Origin: Pseudidiomarina piscicola
Lineage (GTDB): Bacteria > Pseudomonadota > Gammaproteobacteria > Enterobacterales > Alteromonadaceae
Direction: 5' to 3'
Assembly: GCF_902806985.1 (NCBI RefSeq)
Contig: NZ_CADCXY010000005.1
Coordinates: 62,001 to 126,000, forward strand
DNA: 64,000 nucleotides
The number at the start of each line of letters is the position of its first letter. Position 1 is the first letter of the stretch. Shown here piece after piece: positions 56,569 through 64,000 of the stretch. Below the pieces are notes generated by a model. It saw only the letters and a program-made list of their open reading frames with translations. It was not told where the DNA came from and did not search any database. Made by a program: the position numbers and the translations under genes.

Positions 56569-57570
56569 TTAACTTGATGCCGCTAATGCGGGTAGAATAC
56601 GGTTTTTTAATAATTCACGAAAATCGTCGAACTCCGGGTAAATCGACGCAATATCGTGGAGATATGCCACGTTTCTCGGAATATCTTGGATATAACCTGG
56701 GTTGCCGTCGCGTTGATAACGCCGTGCAAACAAGCCGCTCGCATAGGCATGGCGCTGTAACCCCATCAGATCAAACCAACGTTGCCAGGTGCTGTTATCG
56801 ACCGCAAGATCGGCCCGTTGTTCACGTAAATAATCAAAACACTTGGTGGCGAGCTGCCGCACTTGGTCTTGCGGCCAGCGTACATAACAGTCACGTAGCA
56901 AGCTCACCACATCATAAGTGATGGGGCCTATTACTGCATCATGAAAGCCTGTGTAAGCCAATGAGTCATCGCCCTGTACCAACACGTTGCGCGCATGAAA
57001 CTTACGATGTACCCCTACCTGTGGTTGCGCCTTCGCGTTTTCAATTAACTTGCGGCAAAAATCTTCCCAAACCTGTTTCTCGGCGCTGGTAAATTGAATA
57101 CCGAGGTGCGCTTGCACCAACCATTCTCGCATGACATCGAGTTCCGCCTGTAGCTTATCAGCGCTGAATAACTCGAGCGGTCCATTTTGCGTCTCTTGAA
57201 CGCTCATAATATCGGCTAAGTCGACGAACACTTTGCCATACCACTGCGTTAAAGTTGTTTCACTTAAATGGCTCAATAGCAGGCTTGAACCGAGATCCGT
57301 CATCAACATAAAGCCATGTTGCTCATTCACCGCAACCAACTCTGGTACGGCGACCGCGCGCTCGCTATAGGCGTCGGCAACTGCCAGGTAGTTGCTCAAT
57401 GCGGTATCACTATTCATGGTGTCAACGGCGATTAAACTGCGCATACCGTCGTGGGTTCGATAATATCGCCACGGCCGCCCATCGCCGAAAACCGGTTGCA
57501 GATCTTGCTGGGGATAACCGGTTACGGCTTCACACCATGCCTGCAACTTTACTTCTCGCTTATTTTCCAC
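56569..57570 (-). CDS. Degenerate AmgK-like aminoglycoside phosphotransferase-family protein
   Basis: A 333-residue protein of the APH/choline kinase fold whose position, divergent from lptD and upstream of djlA, is that of AmgK, the anomeric MurNAc/GlcNAc kinase of peptidoglycan recycling. Two key aspartates appear lost. The Brenner-type motif that should read HRD...N is HRKFHARN (K190 in place of the catalytic Asp). The LDFQDA metal motif is TGFHDA (G208 in place of the metal-binding Asp). Fold features such as GPITYDVVSLLRD remain. murU, usually adjacent, is absent. A GTG start at 57570 has a GAGGAAA site; the longer frame begins with TTG. It may be a pseudokinase. Confidence 0.75.
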   Translation of the reverse strand: MENKREVKLQAWCEAVTGYPQQDLQPVFGDGRPWRYYRTHDGMRSLIAVDTMNSDTALSNYLAVADAYSERAVAVPELVAVNEQHGFMLMTDLGSSLLLSHLSETTLTQWYGKVFVDLADIMSVQETQNGPLELFSADKLQAELDVMREWLVQAHLGIQFTSAEKQVWEDFCRKLIENAKAQPQVGVHRKFHARNVLVQGDDSLAYTGFHDAVIGPITYDVVSLLRDCYVRWPQDQVRQLATKCFDYLREQRADLAVDNSTWQRWFDLMGLQRHAYASGLFARRYQRDGNPGYIQDIPRNVAYLHDIASIYPEFDDFRELLKNRILPALAASS

Positions 57571-57660
57571 GCTATTTCCTCGCTCACAAATGGCAGGCAA
57601 CGTAAATTTGCTTTATCATACCTACCATAATGTTAAGGACAAAGTTGAGTCATCGCTAAC

Positions 57661-59940
57661 ATGCATTCATTCATTCGCGGCGCCTGCTGGGGTTTCAGCC
57701 TGTATCTATTCGGCACCACTGTAGCCGCCGCTCAGGCGTCGGACAATAGCCAATACCTCAGCCAGTGTCCGGTGCGGACTCCTTTATTTCCAATCGCTCA
57801 GCTAAAACCTATTGCTAACCTTAGCACTGATGCTATCGGTGTCCGAGCAGATCAAGCAGATATTGACTCGGAAACTTCAATCGCATCGTTCATTGGCAAT
57901 GTTGAGGTGCAATTCAATGACCAATATTTGCTCACCGAACAAGCAACCGTCAACCAAGCATCTGGCAATATCAATGCAAGTGGCGCAACCCAATATACCG
58001 ATGGTTATGTGCAAGTCGTTAGTGAAAACTTTCGCTTAAACTCAGGCGATAACCGAGCCTATTTGTCTGGCGCCGAATATCAATTAATCGACGCGGGCGC
58101 CCACGGTACCGCAACTATTTTGTCGATAGCTGAGCAGCAAGTACTGCTTGAAGGCTCAACGTTTACCACCTGTCCCACGGACGACCCAGCATGGCAATTG
58201 AGCGCCGACGAAATTAGTATTAGCGAAGACGAAGCCTGGGGCGAGGCTTGGCATGCAAAGTTTGAGTTATTTGGCGTACCCGTGCTGTACGTGCCCTATT
58301 TGAATTTCCCGATCAACGATCAGCGAAAAACCGGTTTCTTATTTCCAACGATTCGCTCATCTCAAAAGAACGGCTTTGAATTCGAGCTGCCGTACTACGT
58401 CAATATTGCGCCCAATCAGGACGCCACAATAACGCCTCGCTATATGGCCGAACGTGGGCTGCAAATGCAAGCCGAGTACCGAGTTCTTACCGAAGGTGGT
58501 TTCGGACAACTTAACCTCGCTTATTTAAACGATGATGACAGTCTTGAAAATGACGATGCTCGTTATTTGTGGCGCATTGAACATGCCCAAAACTGGAGTC
58601 AAAACTGGCGCTCATACATTAACGCTCTCGATATTAGCGATGATGACTACCTTAATGATTTTGGCAGCGACTTTGCTGGCCGTGCCGATGCACAGCTCTA
58701 TCGCCATGCCCGCGTCGATTACGTCGATGACCACCTGCAAGTGATGTTGCGCGCTGAAGACTTTGAAGTGTTAGGTAACTTCCGCTCGCCCTATCGTACC
58801 GTGCCGCAAATTGTGACCACAGCGCAATGGGATGGTCCCTCACTTTTTTCCTATGAGGTGTTCTCTGAACTAACGCACTTTCGCAATCAGGCCAACAGCC
58901 AAGACTACGCCTCGCGCTTTCATCTAGAACCGCAAGTTAACCTCGCGTATGAGACGCCCGCGTACGACTGGCTCACTGAGTTGAGCTACAGCTATACCTA
59001 CTACGACCAAGCTGGTTCACAGCAAGGGTTGGCTGATAACCCAACGCGTGGTTTACCGCAATTCCGCATGCGAGGTCGGCTTAATCTAGAGCGCCAGTTC
59101 AGTTGGAGCGATAGCGATTACCGTCAAACCTTACAGCCACAGATTCAGTATCTTTATGTGCCGTATCGCGACCAGTCCGAGATTGGCATTTATGACTCAA
59201 CCTTAATGCAAGACGACTACCGTGGGCTGTTCCGTGCGCGTCGTTTTTCGGGGCTTGACCGTATTGCCGACGCCAATCAAGTCACCGTGGGTGCATCGAC
59301 CAGCATTTATAGTGACAGTGCGCGTGAATTAATGCGCCTTAGTGTCGGTCAAATTTACTACTTCGATGATAGCCGCGTTAATTTATTCGATGAAGCTTCG
59401 CAAGTGTCTGACGACCGCTCGGATATTGCTGTTGATGCCCGTTTTCAACTTGGCCAACGCTGGTTTATTAACGGCGCGGTGCAATACGACTTAGAACAAG
59501 AAAGTACGCGCAAAAGCCAAACTGCGGTTGAGTATCGTGTCAATGAGAGTAATCTCGTGCAGCTTAGTCACCGACAGGTGACCAATATTCTTAACGATGA
59601 CATCGAACAATTAGGCCTGCAGACGGTCTACCAAATGAACAACAAATGGCAATTTGCCAGTAACTGGTATTACGATCTGCAGCAGAAACGTACCAACGAC
59701 GCACTTCTTGCGTTACAGTACAGCGACTGTTGTTGGGCGGTGCGTGTTAGCGCCTATCGCCGCATTAATCGCAATCTAGAATTACAACAATTTGATCCCT
59801 TACTTGGTGAACCTGAGTTCGATAATGGGGTCAGTATACAATTCATAATTAAGGGGCTGGGCTCTGACAATGGCAACTTGCTCGAACTGATCGAGCAGAG
59901 TCTGTTCGGATATCGTCACCCGTTTTATTTAAGCAACTAG
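57661..59940 (+). CDS. lptD: LPS-assembly protein LptD
   Basis: A 759-residue outer-membrane protein that inserts lipopolysaccharide with LptE. It has a signal peptide (1-24) and a beta-jellyroll (OstA) domain over about 60-190 (VRADQADIDSETSIASFIGNVEVQF). A large C-terminal barrel follows. The four cysteines needed for the two inter-domain disulfides are present: C36, C171 and the adjacent pair C690-C691. It heads the conserved lptD-surA-pdxA-rsmA-apaG-apaH cluster, 9 bases before surA. Confidence 0.96.
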   Translation: MHSFIRGACWGFSLYLFGTTVAAAQASDNSQYLSQCPVRTPLFPIAQLKPIANLSTDAIGVRADQADIDSETSIASFIGNVEVQFNDQYLLTEQATVNQASGNINASGATQYTDGYVQVVSENFRLNSGDNRAYLSGAEYQLIDAGAHGTATILSIAEQQVLLEGSTFTTCPTDDPAWQLSADEISISEDEAWGEAWHAKFELFGVPVLYVPYLNFPINDQRKTGFLFPTIRSSQKNGFEFELPYYVNIAPNQDATITPRYMAERGLQMQAEYRVLTEGGFGQLNLAYLNDDDSLENDDARYLWRIEHAQNWSQNWRSYINALDISDDDYLNDFGSDFAGRADAQLYRHARVDYVDDHLQVMLRAEDFEVLGNFRSPYRTVPQIVTTAQWDGPSLFSYEVFSELTHFRNQANSQDYASRFHLEPQVNLAYETPAYDWLTELSYSYTYYDQAGSQQGLADNPTRGLPQFRMRGRLNLERQFSWSDSDYRQTLQPQIQYLYVPYRDQSEIGIYDSTLMQDDYRGLFRARRFSGLDRIADANQVTVGASTSIYSDSARELMRLSVGQIYYFDDSRVNLFDEASQVSDDRSDIAVDARFQLGQRWFINGAVQYDLEQESTRKSQTAVEYRVNESNLVQLSHRQVTNILNDDIEQLGLQTVYQMNNKWQFASNWYYDLQQKRTNDALLALQYSDCCWAVRVSAYRRINRNLELQQFDPLLGEPEFDNGVSIQFIIKGLGSDNGNLLELIEQSLFGYRHPFYLSN

Positions 59941-59949
59941 GTAGTTTTC

Positions 59950-61242
59950 ATGAACAAGATGTTGAAGTTAGTGAGCATTGCATGGCTAGCAATCGCAAGC
60001 AGTATGGTCTCAGTACAAGCCAATGAAGTGCTCGACCGAGTCGCGGTCATCGTCAATGATGGCGTGATCTTGCAAAGCGAAGTTGAAGCCATGTTGGCAC
60101 AGATCAAGCGCAATGCCGCGGAACAAGATATGGAGTTACCCAGCGACGAAGTGTTACGTGTGCAAGCCGTCGATCGCTTAGTGTTGCAAGAGGTGCAATT
60201 GCAAGTTGCTCGGCGTGCGGGCGTCGAAGTAAGTGACGCGCAGCTTGAGCAAACTATTCAAGGTATCGCCCAAGAATCAAACTTAACCGTTGAACAACTG
60301 CGCAATGAAATTGAACGGCTAGGTAGTTCATGGTCGAGCTATCGCGAATCGGTTCGCAAAGAAATGATGCTCGGCGAAGTTCAACGCGGCGCTGTTCGTG
60401 AACGTGTCTATATATCGCCACAAGAAATTCAAAACCTCTCTGAAATGCTAGAAGAAGTTAACAGTCAGGAAGTTGAGTACCGTTTAAGTCATATTTTGGT
60501 TGGCCTGCGTGACAGCAGCGGTAGCGACGATGTGCAAGATGCCCGCGAGCGCGCTGATCAGTTATTAGGGATACTGCGTGATGGTGCAGACTTTGCCTCG
60601 ACTGCAGTGTCTTCCTCTGCAGGCTCACGCGCACTTGAAGGCGGCGACCTAGGCTGGATGAATATCAATGCCATGCCAACACTATTTGCAGAAGCCGTGC
60701 GCGATAAGCGTAAAGGTGACTTAATCGGCCCGATTAAGAGCGGTGTTGGTTTTCATATTCTTAAGGTTACCGATACCCGAGGCTTAGAAACCGTCGAAAT
60801 TGAAGAAGTAAACGCCCGTCATATTTTGCTGCAACCATCGGTGATTCTTTCGGACAAGCGTGCTGAAGAAAAACTGGCTGAGATTCGTCAACAAATCGTC
60901 TCTGGAGAAGCAACCTTTGAAGATATGGCTCGTGAGCACTCGTCTGATCCGGGCTCAGCCAGCCAAGGCGGCGATTTAGGCTGGTCTGAAACCGATGTTT
61001 ACGACGCCACTTTTAAGCAGATCGTTGACAACGCAGAGATCGGCGTTATCAGTGAGCCATTCCGCTCACAATTCGGCTGGCACATTGTCGAAGTCCTGGA
61101 CCGTCGGGTGCAAGACGCCACTGAGCGCAGTAAACAAAACCGCGCTTATCAATTGCTTTTCCGTCGTAAGTATCAAGAAGAGCTAGAAAACTGGCAACAA
61201 GAGATCCGTGACCAAGCCTACATTGAACAGGTTGTTGAATGA
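59950..61242 (+). CDS. surA: Periplasmic chaperone and peptidyl-prolyl isomerase SurA
   Basis: A 430-residue protein with a signal peptide (1-24), the N-terminal chaperone core beginning NEVLDRVAVIVNDGVILQSEV, and two parvulin PPIase domains (about 175-275 and 287-385, each with an SHIL or RHIL strand and GGDLGW). It escorts outer-membrane proteins, including LptD encoded next door, to the Bam complex. Its stop overlaps the pdxA start (ATGA). Confidence 0.96.
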   Translation: MNKMLKLVSIAWLAIASSMVSVQANEVLDRVAVIVNDGVILQSEVEAMLAQIKRNAAEQDMELPSDEVLRVQAVDRLVLQEVQLQVARRAGVEVSDAQLEQTIQGIAQESNLTVEQLRNEIERLGSSWSSYRESVRKEMMLGEVQRGAVRERVYISPQEIQNLSEMLEEVNSQEVEYRLSHILVGLRDSSGSDDVQDARERADQLLGILRDGADFASTAVSSSAGSRALEGGDLGWMNINAMPTLFAEAVRDKRKGDLIGPIKSGVGFHILKVTDTRGLETVEIEEVNARHILLQPSVILSDKRAEEKLAEIRQQIVSGEATFEDMAREHSSDPGSASQGGDLGWSETDVYDATFKQIVDNAEIGVISEPFRSQFGWHIVEVLDRRVQDATERSKQNRAYQLLFRRKYQEELENWQQEIRDQAYIEQVVE

Positions 61243-62231
61243 AGCTAAAGCGTATCGCCTACAGTTCAGGTGAACCGGCGGGGATTGGCCCTGATATTGC
61301 GCTCTACCTCGCCTTAGCACAGGCGTCGCAACCGTCGTCTGCAGAACTGGTGGTGTTAGGTAATAAACAACTCTTACAAGACCGAGCCCACCAGCTCGGT
61401 CTTGACGTTTCACTGGTCGAGTATGATGCCAGCCGCCCGCCTCAGCATTGGCCGTTGGGAACCTTATTGGTGGCCGAACATGCGTTGGCAGGAACCGTCA
61501 CCGCGGGCGAGCTCAATCCAGCCAATAGTCGCTACGTATTAAACTTGTTGGATCATGCGTGTCGCGGATGTCTGCAAGGCGAATTCGATGCAGTTATGAC
61601 TGGCCCTGTGCACAAAGGTGTTATCAACGACGCTGGGATTGCCTTTAGCGGACACACGGAGTTTTTTGCCGAACAAAGTCAAACACCACAAGTCGTCATG
61701 ATGCTCGCTACGCCCGGTCTTCGCGTCGCGCTGGTAACCACTCACTTACCTTTGAGCCAGGTGCCTAGTGCTATTAACCAGCCGTTAGTTGAAAGTGTAA
61801 CGGAGATTGTCGCCAGCGCACTGAAACAACAGTTCGCGTGCCCTCAGCCAAGAATTCTGATGTGCGGCCTCAACCCTCATGCGGGTGAACAGGGCCATCT
61901 CGGTGGTGAAGAAATTGAGCACATCGAACCGGCGATTCGCGACCTTAAGCAACGAGGGATAGACGTCAGTGGACCTTGGCCCGCCGATACCGTATTTCAG
62001 CCACACTATTTAGAAAATGCCGACGCTGTGATCGCGATGTATCACGATCAGGGCTTACCCGTGCTAAAATATCGAGGCTTCGGTAACGCTGTGAACATCA
62101 CGCTCGGCTTACCTTTTGTTCGAACTTCGGTCGACCACGGCACGGCGCTTGATAAAGCCGGCACCGGCGCTATTGATATTGGCAGTGCAAGTTACGCCCT
62201 AGAGACCGCTTTAACCATGGTAACGGAATGA
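61239..62231 (+). CDS. pdxA: 4-hydroxythreonine-4-phosphate dehydrogenase
   Basis: A 330-residue NAD- and metal-dependent enzyme of pyridoxal phosphate synthesis. It shows the [12 protein letters not shown] start, [25 protein letters not shown], the metal histidines in [15 protein letters not shown], and [18 protein letters not shown]. It acts after Epd (40.8 kb) in the same route. It overlaps surA and rsmA by 4 bases on each side. Confidence 0.97.
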   Translation: MKLKRIAYSSGEPAGIGPDIALYLALAQASQPSSAELVVLGNKQLLQDRAHQLGLDVSLVEYDASRPPQHWPLGTLLVAEHALAGTVTAGELNPANSRYVLNLLDHACRGCLQGEFDAVMTGPVHKGVINDAGIAFSGHTEFFAEQSQTPQVVMMLATPGLRVALVTTHLPLSQVPSAINQPLVESVTEIVASALKQQFACPQPRILMCGLNPHAGEQGHLGGEEIEHIEPAIRDLKQRGIDVSGPWPADTVFQPHYLENADAVIAMYHDQGLPVLKYRGFGNAVNITLGLPFVRTSVDHGTALDKAGTGAIDIGSASYALETALTMVTE

Positions 62232-63037
62232 CAAAAACCCATTTAGGACATCGCGCTCGTAAGCGCTTTGGACAAAACTTTTTACACGATACTTTTGTTA
62301 TTGATGCCATCGTTGATGCTATCAATCCGCAAAACGACGAACAGTTAGTCGAGATTGGCCCTGGTTTAGCGGCACTCACTGAACCGGTCTGTGATCGCAT
62401 TGAACAGCTTACCGTGGTCGAGCTCGACCGTGATCTGGCGGATCGGCTTGAGCAGCATCCATTTATGCAGCAAAAACTCACTGTTTATCGCGGTGATGCC
62501 CTTAAAACCGACTTTCATCAGTTCCAAAAGGATGAGCAAAAGCTCCGCGTGTTCGGTAATCTTCCGTACAACATTTCAACGCCAATTATTTTTCACTTAC
62601 TTGACCAAATTGACGCTATTGGCGATATGCACTTTATGTTGCAAAAGGAAGTGGTCGATCGACTCGCTGCCCAGCCAGGCACCAAAGCCTATGGCCGTTT
62701 AACCGTTGCCGTACAGCAGGCCTGTGCAGTTGAGCCGGTATTACTGGTGCCACCAGGTGCCTTCACGCCGCCACCCAAAGTCGAGTCGGCCGTGGTTCGA
62801 TTAACCCCTTATAGCGAGCCACCACATCCCGTGCATGATTTTAAAACCTTGCAAAAACTCTGCTTGGTGGCCTTCAATCAACGTCGCAAAACAATCCGTA
62901 ATAACTTAAAAAAGCATATTGACGCAGAGCAGCTGGAAGCCCTTGGCATCAATCCAAACGATCGCCCAGAAACGCTTTCCGTAGAAGACTTTTGTCGCCT
63001 TGCAAATTGGTATTACGAACAACATGGTGCGTTATGA
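62228..63037 (+). CDS. rsmA: 16S rRNA dimethyladenosine transferase (KsgA)
   Basis: A 269-residue SAM enzyme that dimethylates A1518 and A1519 of 16S rRNA. The [11 protein letters not shown] start, the SAM motif [13 protein letters not shown] and the catalytic NLPY in [12 protein letters not shown] are present. Its ATG overlaps the pdxA stop and its stop overlaps the apaG ATG. Confidence 0.97.
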   Translation: MTKTHLGHRARKRFGQNFLHDTFVIDAIVDAINPQNDEQLVEIGPGLAALTEPVCDRIEQLTVVELDRDLADRLEQHPFMQQKLTVYRGDALKTDFHQFQKDEQKLRVFGNLPYNISTPIIFHLLDQIDAIGDMHFMLQKEVVDRLAAQPGTKAYGRLTVAVQQACAVEPVLLVPPGAFTPPPKVESAVVRLTPYSEPPHPVHDFKTLQKLCLVAFNQRRKTIRNNLKKHIDAEQLEALGINPNDRPETLSVEDFCRLANWYYEQHGAL

Positions 63038-63420
63038 CGAAGACAGTAAGCCCAAATTTAATTTCTATTGAAGTTAAAACACATTACTTAGAAGCACAGT
63101 CAGAGCCCGACAATGACCAATATGTGTTTGCCTACACTATCACGGTGACCAACACCAGCGAACAGCCCGTACAGCTACTCACTCGGGCATGGCGTATCAC
63201 CGATGCCAACCATAAAATCACCCGCGTTGCTGGCGATGGCGTAGTCGGTGAACAGCCGCATATTGCCAGCGGCGAGTCGTTCAGTTACACCAGCGGAACC
63301 GTGCTGGCCACCCCAATCGGAACCATGCAAGGCCATTACGGCATGGTGACGACAGAAGGCGAAAAGTTCGAGGTGGAAATACCGTCGTTCCGACTCGCTG
63401 TGCCTAACATCCTCCACTAA
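63034..63420 (+). CDS. apaG: ApaG protein
   Basis: A 128-residue beta-sandwich protein of the DUF525/ApaG family, with [29 protein letters not shown] and [20 protein letters not shown]. It is implicated in magnesium/cobalt effects in E. coli, and its biochemical role is unclear. The ATG at 63034 overlaps the rsmA stop; an earlier in-frame start at 62992 lies deep in rsmA and lacks similarity. Confidence 0.95.
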   Translation: MTKTVSPNLISIEVKTHYLEAQSEPDNDQYVFAYTITVTNTSEQPVQLLTRAWRITDANHKITRVAGDGVVGEQPHIASGESFSYTSGTVLATPIGTMQGHYGMVTTEGEKFEVEIPSFRLAVPNILH

Positions 63421-63433
63421 AACGAGACATTTC

Positions 63434-64000
63434 ATGGCGCGCTATTTTGTCGGTGACTTGCAAGGATGTGTTGAACAGCTCGACGAGCTACTCGCTAAAG
63501 TTTCATTCAATTCGCGTTTTGATGAGTTGTGGTGTGTCGGTGACATCGTCGCCCGCGGCCCCGACTCATTAGCCTGTTTAGAACGCCTGCGCGAATTAGG
63601 CGACGCAGCCAAGTGCGTGCTCGGCAACCATGATCTGAACTTATTGGCAGTTTTAACGGGTGCTAAAAAAGCCAAAGCTAAAGATCGCTTAGATAACATT
63701 CTTGCCCTGCCAGATGAGCAGCAGCATGAATGGATTGATTTTCTAGTGCAACAGCCATTGCTACGGCGCGCCGACGATGTGGTCATGACACATGCGGGCA
63801 TTTATCCAAAGTGGTCGATTGATGAGGCTGAAAAACTCTCTGATGAGGTCAGTTTAAGCCTGCAGCGCGCTTGGCGACACCAGAAGCTGGCGCCGTGGTT
63901 GCTAAAAATGTATGGCGATGAACCTCGTCAGTGGTCCCCCGAACTTCAGGGCCCTGAGCGTATTCGCTTTATTATTAATGCACTCACGCGTATGCGTTTT
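63434..64000 (+). CDS. apaH: Symmetrical bis(5'-nucleosyl)-tetraphosphatase, 5' part
   Basis: The first 189 codons of ApaH, cut by the window edge. Metallophosphatase motifs are intact: GDLQGC with D8, GDIVARGPDSL, and GNHD at 64-67, with a later MTHAGIYPKW. ApaH splits Ap4A into two ADP and removes Ap4A caps from RNA. It follows apaG by 13 bases as the last gene of the cluster. Confidence 0.96.
   Translation, partial: MARYFVGDLQGCVEQLDELLAKVSFNSRFDELWCVGDIVARGPDSLACLERLRELGDAAKCVLGNHDLNLLAVLTGAKKAKAKDRLDNILALPDEQQHEWIDFLVQQPLLRRADDVVMTHAGIYPKWSIDEAEKLSDEVSLSLQRAWRHQKLAPWLLKMYGDEPRQWSPELQGPERIRFIINALTRMRF

Noticed and set aside
56569-57570. Aminoglycoside resistance gene
   Set aside because: Context and sequence fit AmgK, not a resistance phosphotransferase, and the catalytic aspartates are missing.

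Overview
This 64 kb window is ordinary, densely coded chromosome of a gammaproteobacterium in the Alteromonadales, most likely Idiomarinaceae (Idiomarina, Pseudidiomarina or Aliidiomarina). The assignment is an inference. It rests on the gene orders rpsU-dnaG-rpoD, tkt-epd-pgk-fba, rsmE-gshB-yqgE-ruvX and lptD-surA-pdxA-rsmA-apaG-apaH, on a moderate GC content, on a TIGR03545/TIGR03546 pair, on DUF3192, and on genes for peptide and amino acid use. I see no insertion sequence, prophage, integron, CRISPR array or rRNA. One tRNA gene is present.

Layout. 1-7.4 kb: the end of a MetX-like acyltransferase, the TIGR03545/03546 membrane pair, an ATP-grasp (RLAN/RimK-like) plus GNAT pair, a cysteine-synthase-like enzyme, an RcsF-like lipoprotein and cyclopropane fatty acid synthase. 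7.4-16.2 kb: AI-2E-type permease, Mpo1-like protein, a kynurenine-pathway gene pair, Usp plus SulP transporter, a Sel1 protein and a DUF945 protein. 16.5-24.2 kb: a LiaF-like protein, an OsmC-YcaO fusion, a GAF-EAL protein, patatin, S10 peptidase, tRNA-Ile(CAU) and an amidohydrolase. 24.3-29.1 kb: rpoD, DUF3192, dnaG and rpsU, a variant macromolecular synthesis operon. 29.5-32.4 kb: marC, tgt and queA. 32.5-34.6 kb: an ECF sigma factor, a putative membrane anti-sigma factor and an exported coiled-coil protein. 34.7-38.4 kb: Pit phosphate transporter with its DUF47 partner, TerC and a DUF481 outer-membrane protein. 38.5-45.1 kb: central carbon genes fba, pgk, epd and tkt, then metK behind a MetJ-type operator. 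45.2-52.3 kb: alcohol dehydrogenase, M1 aminopeptidase, rsmE-gshB-yqgE-ruvX and PIN-PhoH. 52.4-64 kb: rapA, rluA, djlA, a degenerate AmgK-like protein and the lptD-to-apaH envelope/RNA cluster, with apaH running off the right edge.

How the genes fit together. Much of the window is housekeeping: transcription (RpoD, RapA), replication priming, translation and RNA modification (RpsU, QueA, Tgt, RsmE, RsmA, RluA, tRNA-Ile2) and outer-membrane assembly (LptD, SurA). The less understood parts are the sigma/anti-sigma/coiled-coil triad, the RLAN ATP-grasp/GNAT pair, the OsmC-YcaO fusion, the TIGR03545/03546 pair and an AmgK-family protein that has lost two catalytic aspartates and has no murU beside it. 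I found no clearly new multi-gene system. These are the best candidates for a second look.
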